From the NCBI GenBank assembly GCA_030697175.1, contig JAUYQR010000018.1:1-64000 (forward strand): a stretch of DNA of 64,000 nt. The letters run 5' to 3'. The DNA comes from Paracoccaceae bacterium (lineage in GTDB: Bacteria > Pseudomonadota > Alphaproteobacteria > Rhodobacterales > Rhodobacteraceae). Below, one piece after another: positions 53,901-60,934 of this stretch; position 1 is the first letter of the stretch, and the number at the start of each line of letters is the position of its first letter. The position numbers were made by a program, and so were the translations under genes. Below the pieces are notes generated by a model that was not told the origin of the DNA, did not search any database, and worked only from the letters and a program-made list of their open reading frames with translations.

Positions 53901-56413
53901 GGCAGCATCCAGCCGCCAAACAGCGACAGCACGGCAAGCGGCGCCAGCAGCGACCGGCGCAGGTTGTCGATCATCTTCCAGCGCCCGATCACCGGAACGC
54001 CGCCCAGATCATGGCGCCGGTGGCCGAAGATCCAGGGCAGAAGCTGCCAGTCGCCGCGCACCCAACGATGCTGGCGGCGGATGTCTACATCATAGCGGTC
54101 GGGGTAATCTTCGATCACCTCGATATCCGAGGCGAGGGCCGCGCGCGTGAAGGTGCCTTCGAACAGATCATGGCTGAGAAGCGCGTTTTCCGGCACGCGC
54201 CCGCCCATTGCCGCTTCGAAGGCATCCACGTCATAGATGCCCTTGCCGGTGAACGTGCCCTCGCCAAAGAGATCCTGATAGATGTCGGATGTCGCGGCCG
54301 CATAGGGTTCGATCCCGCCCGGGCTGGAAAACAGCCTCTGATAGACGGACCCATCCTGCCCGCTGGGCAAGGACGGGCTGACCCGTGGTTGCAGGATGCC
54401 ATAGCCGCCCGTGACGCGCTGCTGGCCGGCGTCAAAGCGGGCACGGTTCAACGGATGGGCGATCTTTCCGACCATCTGCGCCACTGTCCCGCGCAAAAGC
54501 CGCGTATCGGCGTCCAGCGTGATCACATAGCGGACATCCCGTGGCAGGAGACCGCTGACAACCGAATAGCTGGTGTCGGTTGCTCCACGCAGCAATCGGT
54601 TCAGTTCGACCAGCTTTCCTCGCTTGCGCTCCCATCCCATCCAGACGCCTTCGGCGGGGTTCCAAAGCCGTTGGCGGTGCAGGAAGAAGAAACGATCTCC
54701 GTCCTCGCCCGGATAGTTTTCGTTCAGGCGCGCGACCGCCCGGGTGGCCAAAGCGATGAGATCTGCATCCTGAGGGTGATCCTGTGTCGCAGCATCCGGC
54801 GCGTCGGACAGCAGTGCGTAATGCACCGCGCCGCCTGCGCTGGACAGGTGATGAACCTCCAGCCGTTCGATCTGCGCGGCGATGTCGTCGCTGTCGCGCA
54901 ACAGCACCGGGACGGCGACCAGGGTCCGCAAGTGCGGCGGAATGGACTTTGCCAGATCAAGGGAAGGCAAGGGTCTTGGATGCACCAGGCGGGTGAGCAC
55001 CGTGTTCACGGTGGCCGTGGCAAGATCGCCAGCCAGTCCGGCGCCGAGGATCGCCAGAACCACAAGCGTGAAGGGACCAGCCCCCGCGTTCGCCATCAGG
55101 ACCAGCGCGACTATCAGGATCGCCGCTGCCACGGCCGCAATTGCTGTCACATAGCCCCAAAGGCCCGTCCTGCCGACAGCGCGATGCAGCAGGGCCCTGG
55201 CAGGTGGCCGAAAGCCAATGGTCTGCTCGAAGGCGGGACGACCTTCTGCGATCAACCAATATCCCGGATCGCGTTGATGGGCCTCGTCGCTTGTCTCTGC
55301 CGCGCTGATCGAGGCGTCTGCAACCTCGCCTTCGGTCAGCGGCGCGTTTTGGGCCAGAATTTCGATTTCGGTCCGGTAGCGGTTCCGGGTCGCGAAATCC
55401 ATCTCGCCATACGTCGAGTTGGAACGCAGCCTGGCTTCGACAAGGCTGACCTCTTCAAAGAAGTCCGCCCAGTCCATTTCCGACGCCAGCCGCATCGAGG
55501 TGACGATGTTCCGCATGGTGACGTTCGAAGCCCCAAGGCGGGTCTGGGTGTTTGCAATCACCTCGTCCAGCGTTGTGCCCTGGCGTGCCAGCCGATCTTC
55601 CATCCAGCCCAGGAGCGGCGTGTGCAACGGATCGAGGCCGCGCAGCCGCTTGGCGATCTGGCTTGCAACGATTTCCGGCAGCGGCGCGGTCTCGAAGGGG
55701 GCCACGACCTGCTGCAGCACCGAAAACGGCGTTTGGCCGGCGGGATGCTGGGCGGCAAGCACGGCGTCAACCATCGCATCCGCCTGCAGACGCAAGGCGT
55801 GCCCATCAACGATCTGCAGCGCCAACCGGCGCATGTTTTCAACCAGAACGATGCGAAGCGTGATCGCGACGGCCCAAAGCTCGCCGATCATCAAGGGCTG
55901 GACCTTTTGGTAGGCCCTGACGAAACGGGCAAGGACCGGCCCGGAGAGCAGGCTGTCGGTGTGGGCCACATAGGCCCAGGTCAGCCCAAACACCCGAGGA
56001 TAGCCTGCGAAAGGACCGTCAGCGAGTTTCGGCAGCTTGCGGTAATACCCGGGCGGCAGGTCGTCACGGATCTGGCGAAGCTGCTGTTCGACAAGATGGA
56101 AGTTGTCCAAAAGCCACTCAGCGGCAGGTGCGATGACCTCACCCGCCTGCAAAGCCTGCGCACAGGTCCGGTAGGCGCGCAAAAGGATGTCGGCGTTCTC
56201 GGCGACCCTGCGGCTGAGCGGCTGGACCCGAACCTGCTTGCCCTTGGCAATGGGCTGGGCCGACGCAAGGCTCTGCGCGTGGTGTTCCAGTCTTTCGGTG
56301 CCGAAAAGATCCGCCCGGATCGGCGCGGTGTCCTGCCAGACAAGAGGGCCCGTGTTCGCGCGCGCTCCGATGAAGGAGTGCAGATAATGCAGCCGGCCAG
56401 GCGATTCCGTCAC
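47912..56413 (-). CDS. Cyclic beta-(1,2)-glucan synthase-like megaprotein (GT84/GH94)
   Basis: This 2833-residue inner-membrane enzyme matches the NdvB/ChvB length and plan. It has an N-terminal domain (1-400) and hydrophobic segments at about 420-480. A glycosyltransferase domain has the Asp-rich VITLDADTRLLRGT near 633 and RQHRWVRGDWQLLPW near 781. More TM segments lie at 830-980, and a large periplasmic or cytoplasmic GH-like region is followed by a C-terminal GH94 phosphorylase-like domain with GTGDWNDGMNRVGEGG near 2507. The product would be periplasmic cyclic glucan for osmotic adaptation or host interaction. An Ala-Leu-Pro repeat links two domains near 2005-2015. Its start overlaps the preceding small gene by 4 bp. 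Confidence 0.9.
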   Translation of the reverse strand: MTESPGRLHYLHSFIGARANTGPLVWQDTAPIRADLFGTERLEHHAQSLASAQPIAKGKQVRVQPLSRRVAENADILLRAYRTCAQALQAGEVIAPAAEWLLDNFHLVEQQLRQIRDDLPPGYYRKLPKLADGPFAGYPRVFGLTWAYVAHTDSLLSGPVLARFVRAYQKVQPLMIGELWAVAITLRIVLVENMRRLALQIVDGHALRLQADAMVDAVLAAQHPAGQTPFSVLQQVVAPFETAPLPEIVASQIAKRLRGLDPLHTPLLGWMEDRLARQGTTLDEVIANTQTRLGASNVTMRNIVTSMRLASEMDWADFFEEVSLVEARLRSNSTYGEMDFATRNRYRTEIEILAQNAPLTEGEVADASISAAETSDEAHQRDPGYWLIAEGRPAFEQTIGFRPPARALLHRAVGRTGLWGYVTAIAAVAAAILIVALVLMANAGAGPFTLVVLAILGAGLAGDLATATVNTVLTRLVHPRPLPSLDLAKSIPPHLRTLVAVPVLLRDSDDIAAQIERLEVHHLSSAGGAVHYALLSDAPDAATQDHPQDADLIALATRAVARLNENYPGEDGDRFFFLHRQRLWNPAEGVWMGWERKRGKLVELNRLLRGATDTSYSVVSGLLPRDVRYVITLDADTRLLRGTVAQMVGKIAHPLNRARFDAGQQRVTGGYGILQPRVSPSLPSGQDGSVYQRLFSSPGGIEPYAAATSDIYQDLFGEGTFTGKGIYDVDAFEAAMGGRVPENALLSHDLFEGTFTRAALASDIEVIEDYPDRYDVDIRRQHRWVRGDWQLLPWIFGHRRHDLGGVPVIGRWKMIDNLRRSLLAPLAVLSLFGGWMLPLPLAVLWTVLTVSMLSLPRLLSLPFGILPARAGVTLTSHFAALWTDTRTALGQIAASLVLLADTAATMLDAMLRTVWRLFVSRRHLLEWMTAAQAGSSARPSLLRQYLSMSPGVGLGLGTCGLASALNPAVWPLPVAFALVWGAAPALARTISLPRLQTATTALSAAQAQELRLIARRTWRYFETFVTPEDNFLPPDNFQEIPKPALATRTSPTNIGLYLLSTVAAHDMGWIGQRAALQRMLDTLTTIRRMPRFRGHVHNWHDTRDLRVLEPAYVSSVDSGNLAGHLIAVAQACRAWATDTAPDDHVVRQALGDCAVLARRSLGVEAEDLDLIRALTAISAAAADPATPLATLTGPMDRAMALTGDTLSEAKVWTTAMHSALADHLADQAAPADLGLLGEVEALSRSLALEMDFRFLLDPDKKLLSIGFSVATNRLDTNCYDLLASEARLASLFAIAKGDVETRHWFRLGRPATPIGSGSALISWSGSMFEYLMPSLVMRAPAGSVLEQTTRLVVVRQRAYAAGLDIPWGISESSYNARDLEMTYQYSNFGVPGLGLKRGLSENRVIAPYATGLAAMIDPVAAVNNYAALATLGAEGRYGFYEAVDFTPSRLPSNETRAIVRSFMAHHQGMTIAAIANTLQNGRLRDRFHAEPMIQGAELLLQERIPRDVASAPPRATEVLVAPVEPLDAPAVRTFASPATEPPTAHLLSNGNYGVMLTATGEGFSRWRDLAITRWRAEAAQAALGSFIFLRDTTSGEVWSGAVQPARGAADRHRAVFCEHHAAFTHQMRHLTTTTEVVVSAEDDAEARRVTLTNSSRRAREIDVTSYAELVLAPPSSDQAHPAFSKLFVVTDYLPELGVIIATRRRRSPSDPEVWAAHITVVEGAETAPLQIETDRARFIGRGRTIATAAMLDQPLSGTTGTVLDPIFSIRRRVSVPPGGTTRVTFWTLVADSPDALLDLVDRHRDPSAFSRAATLAWTQAQVQLRHLGITHADAADFQTLGGIVMRNDSRMRATAAQILAGAAPQSALWSLGISGDLPIVLLQIDDAEDIGVLHQAISAHEYWQMRQHAVDLVVLNDRTSSYVQDLQIAIDSAVRSARSRPQAAGIHAPTNGTIHVLRSDILHADARALLLSQARVILVASRGELSSQLARLAALPIAGIAGPPALPAALPAALPAPTPAPNLPELEFFNGTGGFDRDGREYVTILRGGQTTPAPWINVIANPTFGFTVSADGSGHVWSENSRENQITPWSNDPVGDPSGEAIYLQDLDSGHVWTPTALPIRGPGTYIARHGFGYSSFQHEAHGITAEMTQYVPLDAPAKVTRLHLRNTGPTPRNLSVTAYAEWVLGTSRGGSAPSIITRTDPATGAILAQNTFSTAFPGRIAFADFGADTSSLTGDRAEFIGAGGSLAAPAGLQDAPLSGATGPALDPCAALQRRLTLRPGEVASLTFLIGQTESDASASALIQRLRAVDADTALSAVKTHWTDLLGTVQIRSPDRAMDILLNGWLMYQTLACRIWARAGFYQASGAYGFRDQLQDGMALTFSRPEMTRAHLLRAAARQFPEGDVQHWWLPHSGQGVRTRISDDRVWLGYGVARYIAVSGDMSILDEPVPFLQGPPVPAGAHDDFFQPQVSEQTATLFEHCARGLDQSIELTGENGMPLIGTGDWNDGMNRVGEGGHGTSVWLGWLLIATVDLMAPLADTRDPARATRWRAHATSVLRAIETDGWDGAWYRRGTYDDGTILGSAASDECRIDSIAQSWAVLSGAADPDRARTAMASMTRHLVHPDPGLALLFAPPFNHTPKDPGYIKGYPPGLRENGGQYSHAAMWAVLAQARLGEGDAAHQLFALLNPINHALTRADADRYKVEPYVVAADVYSTPPHAGRGGWTWYTGSAGWMCRAGIEGIVGLTRKGNTLCLDPCLPKSWPELTLHITLGDARYTVTILNPDGTNRGIQSAVLNGAEMNLTTDVLTFPLLTGDHQIAVILGTRAARIGT
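50367..50402. repeat. 12-bp in-frame repeat in the glucan synthase linker
   Basis: Three copies of GCGGGCAGGGCT encode a minus-strand PAALPAALPAALP run at a domain boundary, a Pro/Ala-rich linker. Unlike the 10-bp duplication in the L,D-transpeptidase, it preserves the frame. Confidence 0.85.
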
Positions 56414-56604
56414 TTGGCAGAGGTCTTGAACTCGGGGTCTTTGGCCGCTGCGGTCACACTGTCTGCAAGGGCTGCGGGAAGGGTGTCACGGCCTTTCATG
56501 CCCCGGACAGCCGCCCCGGTCGGCTGCCCCACGTCTGCCGCGTAGTCTGCACGAATGCGGCGGGTCATGGCCGCCCATTTGTTTTCAATCTGATCCCATT
56601 TCAT
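56410..56604 (-). CDS. Small CsbD-like protein preceding the glucan synthase
   Basis: This 64-residue protein starts MKWDQIENKWAAMTRRIRAD, whose WDQIExKW start resembles CsbD-type stress proteins and related small alphaproteobacterial proteins. The rest is charged and without membrane segments. It ends in ATGA overlap with the 8.5-kb glucan synthase gene, so translation of the two is probably coupled. Its ATG is preceded by AAGGAAACG. An EcfG-type promoter match lies about 60 bp upstream, which would place the whole unit under general stress control. Confidence 0.7.
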   Translation of the reverse strand: MKWDQIENKWAAMTRRIRADYAADVGQPTGAAVRGMKGRDTLPAALADSVTAAAKDPEFKTSAK

Positions 56605-56663
56605 TGCACGTTTCCTTTCCGGTCATGCAGGTGGCCAGAGCCAAGACGCGCCATCCAGCCAAC

Positions 56664-56688
56664 AACGCAAAAATCTGGCGCGGGTTCC
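56664..56688 (-). promoter_or_regulatory. EcfG-type general stress promoter match
   Basis: On the minus strand the sequence is GGAAC, then 16 bases, then CGTT, the exact consensus of sigma-EcfG promoters in alphaproteobacteria (GGAAC-N16/17-CGTT). It ends 60 bp before the ATG of the CsbD-like gene, a sensible distance. Not all Rhodobacterales have EcfG, so the match could be chance, and the regulator is outside the window. Confidence 0.45.
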
Positions 56689-57054
56689 ATCGCGTCGGAA
56701 GTCCTGGCGGAAGTGTCCAAAGTCGAACCTGGAAAAAGCCATGTTCGGACCCTGCGGCCTGGTCGCCACGGTCCGATAATGTGACCTTGCAGGCATGATG
56801 TGCTGCTTGGCCGAACTTCTTGTCTGATCACCTCAGTCTAGCATGAAGAGGCACCCCGTGGGTATCGGAATGCGGCGATGGAGTGCGGCGGAAGGCAGAT
56901 TCCAGCCGAGCCAGCGCCTTGCGTTCGATCGGGCGGGCGGGCGGCCGCACCTGGAAAGTCCGGCGTGATCCGGGCGAGATCCGGGCGTGTCGGGGCGTGT
57001 CTTTGGCGAGGCGGCGGACGTGGTGGCGGGGAGACCGGCTGACGCCATACTTTC

Positions 57055-57083
57055 TTGACTGTCCGACCGCGACCGACTACCTA
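57055..57083 (+). promoter_or_regulatory. Promoter of tRNA-Gly
   Basis: TTGACT at 57055-57060, a 17-bp spacer, and TACCTA at 57078-57083 form a sigma-70 type promoter. The -10 ends 11 bases before the first tRNA base (57094), so initiation should fall just before it. Confidence 0.7.
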
Positions 57084-57093
57084 ACGGCCCGGT

Positions 57094-57167
57094 GCGGGCG
57101 TTGTGTAATGGTAAGACCTTAGCCTTCCAAGCTAAAGACGCGGGTTCGATTCCCGCCGCCCGCTCCA
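57094..57167 (+). tRNA. tRNA-Gly (anticodon TCC)
   Basis: The 74-base sequence folds as a full cloverleaf. The acceptor stem is GCGGGCG with CGCCCGC. The D arm includes TAATGGTAAGA. The anticodon stem TTAGC/GCTAA has loop CTTCCAA giving anticodon TCC. The T arm is GCGGG-TTCGATT-CCCGC. The discriminator base is T followed by an encoded CCA end. A promoter lies immediately upstream. Minus-strand frames overlapping it are antisense artefacts. Confidence 0.97.
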
Positions 57168-57212
57168 TCCCCGATCAAGGGGCCAACTGTCCGGCAGCAG
57201 CACACGGCAGGC

Positions 57213-57947
57213 TTAATCGTTGCTGGTTTGCAAAGTCGCCTTTCCTGTGGTGGAATGCAGCGTCCGGCCAGGAAAGTAGGCGCTGTACTTGGCGATGAAT
57301 TCACGGCGCGCGGCGCGGAAGCTGGGGCCGCGCTCTCCCTTGCCGTAATGCCGGAGCAGAAAGTCGATGGCGTAGGCTGACCCGCCCAGAAGCTCGGCCT
57401 GCAGGCAGAGGTCGGGTCCGTAGAAGTGGAACCCTTTGAGGTCGTAGGAACTGATGACCGGCCGGGCACGGCGCATCACGATGAAGAACTCGTCAAGCGT
57501 TTCCACCCGGCGGGGCAACTTGAGCTTGCGGTGGGTTTGGCCGGCGTGATCGTTGAACACCCCCGTGATGGCCGTGGTGGCGGAGTTGGAGCGCCAGACA
57601 CCCCCGATCGACCCGGCAAGGAGCCATGTCGGATCAAGCTGGTCAAGTTTGCCAAGAACGTCGAGCAGGGCGTCATGGCCCTGATCCAGAAGCTCGATGT
57701 CATCGTGGCAGAACACGACATATTGCCCGCGCGCCTCGGCCAGCAGCCGCTTGTGCCAGGTGAAACCATCGAACTGGTTTGCCGCCCGGTTGTCAGCGGC
57801 GAGGAATTCCGTGTTGTCGGGCGTGAAGCCCAGCCGCGCGAACGAGGCGCGCAGGCGGTCATACCGGTCCTGGTGCCGGACCAGAGAGCAGATCGAGAAC
57901 GTGAGCGCGCTGTCGTCGGTCGGGCCAATATATCTTGGAACTGACAT
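57213..57947 (-). CDS. Glycosyltransferase-like protein (GT2-type N-terminus)
   Basis: This 244-residue protein starts MSVPRYIGPTDDSALTFSIC and has SLVRHQDRYDRLRASFARLG. The acidic FCHDDIELLDQGHDALL near residue 78 corresponds to the DxD-type sugar-nucleotide site of family 2-like transferases. It continues with DLKGFHFYGPDLCLQAELLG near 168. Donor and acceptor are unknown. It lies downstream of fabI on the same strand, 38 bp away, so it may be co-transcribed with it, and it ends near tRNA-Gly. Confidence 0.72.
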   Translation of the reverse strand: MSVPRYIGPTDDSALTFSICSLVRHQDRYDRLRASFARLGFTPDNTEFLAADNRAANQFDGFTWHKRLLAEARGQYVVFCHDDIELLDQGHDALLDVLGKLDQLDPTWLLAGSIGGVWRSNSATTAITGVFNDHAGQTHRKLKLPRRVETLDEFFIVMRRARPVISSYDLKGFHFYGPDLCLQAELLGGSAYAIDFLLRHYGKGERGPSFRAARREFIAKYSAYFPGRTLHSTTGKATLQTSND

Positions 57948-57985
57948 CCTTGCCGACCTCTTGCGTGACCTGCCGCCGGTTGCGT

Positions 57986-58774
57986 CTAGATATTTTCCGC
58001 CTGCGGCATGCCAAGCACGTGATAGCCGCCATCGACATGCACCACTTCGCCTGTGGTGCAGGCCCCGCCCGTCGAACAGAGCCAGACGGCGGTGCCGCCA
58101 ATCGCGTCGAGCGTGGCATTGGCGCGCAGGGGGGCGTTGGCCTCGGTATGGCGATAAGTGGCGCGGGCGCCACCGATGGCCGCACCGGCGAGGGTCTTCA
58201 TCGGGCCGGGCGAGATGGCGTTGACGCGGACGCCCTGCGGGCCAAGGTCGTTGGCAAGATAGCGGGTGGCGCTTTCCAGGGCGGCTTTCGCGACGCCCAT
58301 GACGTTGTAGTTCGGCACGACCTTGTTCGAGCCCTGAAACGTGAGGGTGATGAGCGAGCCGCCGTCAGGCATCAATTCGGCCGCGCGGCGCGACACGTCG
58401 ATGAAGGAAAAGCACGAGATCGTCAGCGAGTTCTGAAAGTTGGCGCGGCTGGTGTTGATGAACCGGCCCGTCAGTTCGTTCTTGTCGGAAAACGCGATGG
58501 CATGGATCAGGAAATCGAGGCTTCCCCAGCGGGCCTTCAAGGCACCGAAGCAGGCATCGAGGCTTTCGTCGTTGGTCACGTCGACATCGACCAGAAAATC
58601 CGACCCGACCGAGGCGGCCAGAGGTTCGACCCGCTTGCCGAACGCCTCGCCCTGATAGCTGAACGCCAGTTCGGCACCTTCGGCGGCGAGCGCGGACGCA
58701 ATGCCCCAGGCGATGGAACGTTCGTTCGCCACGCCCATGACAAGCCCGCGCTTGCCCTTCAACAGATCGGCCAT
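57986..58774 (-). CDS. fabI: Enoyl-ACP reductase (NADH), FabI
   Basis: FabI completes each fatty acid elongation cycle by reducing trans-2-enoyl-ACP. The 262 residues have the SDR start GKRGLVMGVANERSIAWGIA (the GxxxxxSIAWG motif characteristic of FabI), AFSYQGEAF near 40, HAIAFSDKNEL near 95, and the catalytic Tyr-x6-Lys in NYNVMGVAKAALES near 158. The TLAGAAIGG loop is near 200. The start at 58774 has AAGGACGCC-like spacing; upstream extension is antisense to the next gene and rejected. It is 10 bp downstream of fabB in a fabA-fabB-fabI order. Confidence 0.95.
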   Translation of the reverse strand: MADLLKGKRGLVMGVANERSIAWGIASALAAEGAELAFSYQGEAFGKRVEPLAASVGSDFLVDVDVTNDESLDACFGALKARWGSLDFLIHAIAFSDKNELTGRFINTSRANFQNSLTISCFSFIDVSRRAAELMPDGGSLITLTFQGSNKVVPNYNVMGVAKAALESATRYLANDLGPQGVRVNAISPGPMKTLAGAAIGGARATYRHTEANAPLRANATLDAIGGTAVWLCSTGGACTTGEVVHVDGGYHVLGMPQAENI

Positions 58775-58784
58775 GCTGGCGTCC

Positions 58785-60014
58785 TTATGCGAGGTATTTC
58801 GACATGACGAGGGTGGCGTTGGTGCCACCGAAGCCGAAGGAGTTCGACAGCACGCTGTCAAGCTGCACGCCGTCGCGCAGCTTTGTCACGATCTCGCCCG
58901 CGTCGAGCGCGGGGTCGGGGGTGATGACGTTGGCGGAGGCCGCGATGAAGTTGCCGTTCATCATGATCAGCGAATAGATCGCCTCCCACACGCCCGCGCC
59001 GCCGAGGCAATGACCGGTGAGGGATTTGGTGGACGCGATGGGCGGCGTGGTGCCACGGCCAAAGACGCGGCGGATCGCCTCGACCTCGGTGATGTCACCG
59101 ACGACGGTCGAGGTGCCGTGCGAGTTGATGTAGTCGACCTTGCGGTCTTTCGGCAGGGTGGAAAGTGCCAGCCGCATCGCCCGTTCGCCGCCTTCGCCCG
59201 AGGGGGCAACCATGTCGTGACCATCAGAGGTGGCGCCGTAGCCGGTAACCTCGCCGTAGATCTTGGCGCCGCGCGCGAGGGCGTGTTCCAGTTCTTCCAG
59301 CACCACGATGCCACCGCCACCGGCGATGACGAACCCGTCGCGGTTCGCGTCATAGGTTCGCGACGCGGTTTCGGGTGCATCATTGTATTTTGAGGACATC
59401 GCCCCCATTGCGTCGAAAAGGCAGGACAGCGTCCAGTCCAGTTCCTCGCCGCCGCCGGCAAAGACGATGTCCTGCTTGCCCATCTGAATGAGTTCGGTGC
59501 CGTTGCCGATGCAATGCGCCGAGGTTGAGCACGCCGAGGTGATGGAGTAGTTGACGCCCCTTATCTTGAACGGTGTCGCCAGGCAGGCCGAAACGGTGGA
59601 GGACATGCCCTTGGTCACGCCAAACGGGCCGATGCGCTTTGGCGAGCCGGTTTCGCGAACGATGTTGTGCGCCTTGAAGAACGACTTGGTGGACGGCCCG
59701 CCGGACCCGACGATGATGCCGGTGCGGTCGTTCGAGACATCTGCCTCGGACAGGCCGCTGTCCTTTACCGCCTGATCCATCGCGATGAAGGTGTAGGCCG
59801 CCCCGTCGCCCATGAAGCGCAGGTCGCGCTTGTCGATGTTGTCTTCAAGGCTGATGTTCGGCGCGCCGTGGACGCGGCAGCGAAACCCGTGTTCGGCATA
59901 GTCGGGCGCAAACACGATGCCGGACTTGCCGGCACGGAGCGAGGCTTCCACCTCGGCCGCGTTGTTGCCGATGGACGACACGATTCCGATCCCGGTGATG
60001 ACGACGCGGCGCAT
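58785..60014 (-). CDS. fabB: Beta-ketoacyl-ACP synthase I
   Basis: FabB elongates acyl-ACP and is needed for unsaturated fatty acid synthesis with FabA. The 409 residues have the start [20 protein letters not shown]. The catalytic Cys is in [16 protein letters not shown] near residue 162. The two histidines are in [12 protein letters not shown] near 296 and [12 protein letters not shown] near 331. Together they form the Cys-His-His triad of decarboxylating condensing enzymes. The ATG at 60014 follows a GGAGG-type site (CAGGAGGCCCC). It is separated from fabA by an unusually long 314-bp gap with inverted repeats. Confidence 0.95.
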   Translation of the reverse strand: MRRVVITGIGIVSSIGNNAAEVEASLRAGKSGIVFAPDYAEHGFRCRVHGAPNISLEDNIDKRDLRFMGDGAAYTFIAMDQAVKDSGLSEADVSNDRTGIIVGSGGPSTKSFFKAHNIVRETGSPKRIGPFGVTKGMSSTVSACLATPFKIRGVNYSITSACSTSAHCIGNGTELIQMGKQDIVFAGGGEELDWTLSCLFDAMGAMSSKYNDAPETASRTYDANRDGFVIAGGGGIVVLEELEHALARGAKIYGEVTGYGATSDGHDMVAPSGEGGERAMRLALSTLPKDRKVDYINSHGTSTVVGDITEVEAIRRVFGRGTTPPIASTKSLTGHCLGGAGVWEAIYSLIMMNGNFIAASANVITPDPALDAGEIVTKLRDGVQLDSVLSNSFGFGGTNATLVMSKYLA

Positions 60015-60047
60015 GGGGCCTCCTGCAACTTGGTTGGAGACTGTTTA

Positions 60048-60081
60048 GGGCAGAGGGGGGGAGGGGGCAAGGAGGTTGGGG
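60048..60081 (+). other. G-rich tract upstream of fabB
   Basis: Four G-runs (GGG, GGGGGGG, GGGGG, GGGG) occur within 34 bp on the plus strand just before the fabB leader, with loops of 4, 1 and about 10 bases. It could form a G-quadruplex opposite the fabB coding strand. The transcript itself would be C-rich. This is a structural possibility only. Confidence 0.35.
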
Positions 60082-60170
60082 AGGAGGCGTCAGCATCAGT
60101 TGGCCGTCCGGGAACCAAGCTGAGCGTTGTAGTTGACGTGGTTGTCCGGAATCAAGGCGCTTGCGCCGCC

Positions 60171-60300
60171 GGGCAGCGCCCGTCCGCCCCCTCGGGCGGG
60201 CGCTTTGCGACGTCAGCCTGCAGAACTACGGTAGGAGGGGTTGCACCATAAAGCGCCTAGAACTGCCGTTGCTCGCCCACCCGGCGGACGGGCGCTGCCC
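60171..60300. repeat. 18-bp inverted repeat in the fabA-fabB gap
   Basis: GGGCAGCGCCCGTCCGCC at 60171-60188 is exactly complementary to GGCGGACGGGCGCTGCCC at 60283-60300. The 94-bp interior holds no gene. The left arm can also pair locally with CGGGCGGGCGC at 60194-60204. In the fabA-to-fabB transcript (minus strand) this allows either a long-range stem or a local hairpin, an attenuator-like or REP-element-like layout. Confidence 0.6.
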
Positions 60301-60328
60301 TCGTGTTTCGCAAGGTGTCAGACCCCCC

Positions 60329-60838
60329 TCAGGCCTCGCTGAGCGCGACCTTCATATCCTTGACGAGGTAGATCACCTCGCCGTCGGCCTCCACCCGGCC
60401 ATCGGCGACGCCCATCGTCAGGCGGCGGGTGGTCAGCGCCTTGGTGAAATCGACGAAGTAGGTCAGCTTCTTGCGATCGGGGCGGACCATGCCGGTCAGT
60501 TTGACCTCGCCCACGCCAAGCGCGTAGCCGCGCCCCTGCCAGCCGCGCCAGCCGAGGTTGAAGCCGGTAAGCTGCCACATCCCGTCGAGGCCAAGGCAGC
60601 CGGGCATGATCGGGTTGCCGGGGAAGTGGCAGGCAAAGAACCACAGGTCGGGGGTGATGTCGAATTCGGCCACGACATGGCCCTTGCCGTGTTCGCCGCG
60701 GTCTTCGGAGATGTCGGTGATGCGGTCCATCATCAGCATCGGCGGCGCGGGAAGTTGCGCGTTGCCGGGGCCGAAAAGTTCGCCACGAGAGCAGGCGAGC
60801 AGCGCCTCCTTGTCGAAACTGGTTGGGTAAGACGCCAT
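60329..60838 (-). CDS. fabA: 3-hydroxydecanoyl-ACP dehydratase/isomerase
   Basis: FabA dehydrates 3-hydroxydecanoyl-ACP and isomerises trans-2 to cis-3-decenoyl-ACP, the branch point to unsaturated fatty acids. The 169 residues have [20 protein letters not shown] near 33, active-site His in [20 protein letters not shown] near residue 70 with catalytic Asp near 84, and [11 protein letters not shown] near 110. The start [20 protein letters not shown] is the family N-terminus. It is first in the fabA-fabB-fabI group and divergent from an MFS gene 96 bp away. Confidence 0.96.
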   Translation of the reverse strand: MASYPTSFDKEALLACSRGELFGPGNAQLPAPPMLMMDRITDISEDRGEHGKGHVVAEFDITPDLWFFACHFPGNPIMPGCLGLDGMWQLTGFNLGWRGWQGRGYALGVGEVKLTGMVRPDRKKLTYFVDFTKALTTRRLTMGVADGRVEADGEVIYLVKDMKVALSEA

Positions 60839-60934
60839 CCCTTGCGGTCCTTCGATATGCCTTTCGCCCTACCTAGCATCCGGCTGCGAAGGGTGGCAAG
60901 TCTGGCCGCCTGAGCGAAGGAGGATGGCACGGCG

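Larger units (their letters stand above)
56605..57093. other. Intergenic region between the glucan synthase unit and tRNA-Gly
   Basis: This 489-bp stretch holds the candidate EcfG promoter at 56664-56688 and the tRNA promoter at 57055-57083. Between them I see only GC-rich sequence with short GATCCGGGCG-type repetition around 56965-57000 and no convincing gene. The frames that are open here have no start context or family resemblance. Confidence 0.6.

Noticed and set aside
53645-56545. Plus-strand frame of about 966 codons
   Set aside because: It is antisense to the cyclic glucan synthase, with low-complexity composition. The minus-strand gene has recognisable domains along its whole length.
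56833-57168. Minus-strand frames across tRNA-Gly that look like a small protein
   Set aside because: They are antisense to a clear tRNA and produce the familiar false-gene peptide seen over tRNA loci.
57168-57182. CCCCGATCAAGGGG hairpin after tRNA-Gly as a terminator
   Set aside because: The stem is only 4 bp with no T-run, too weak to call.
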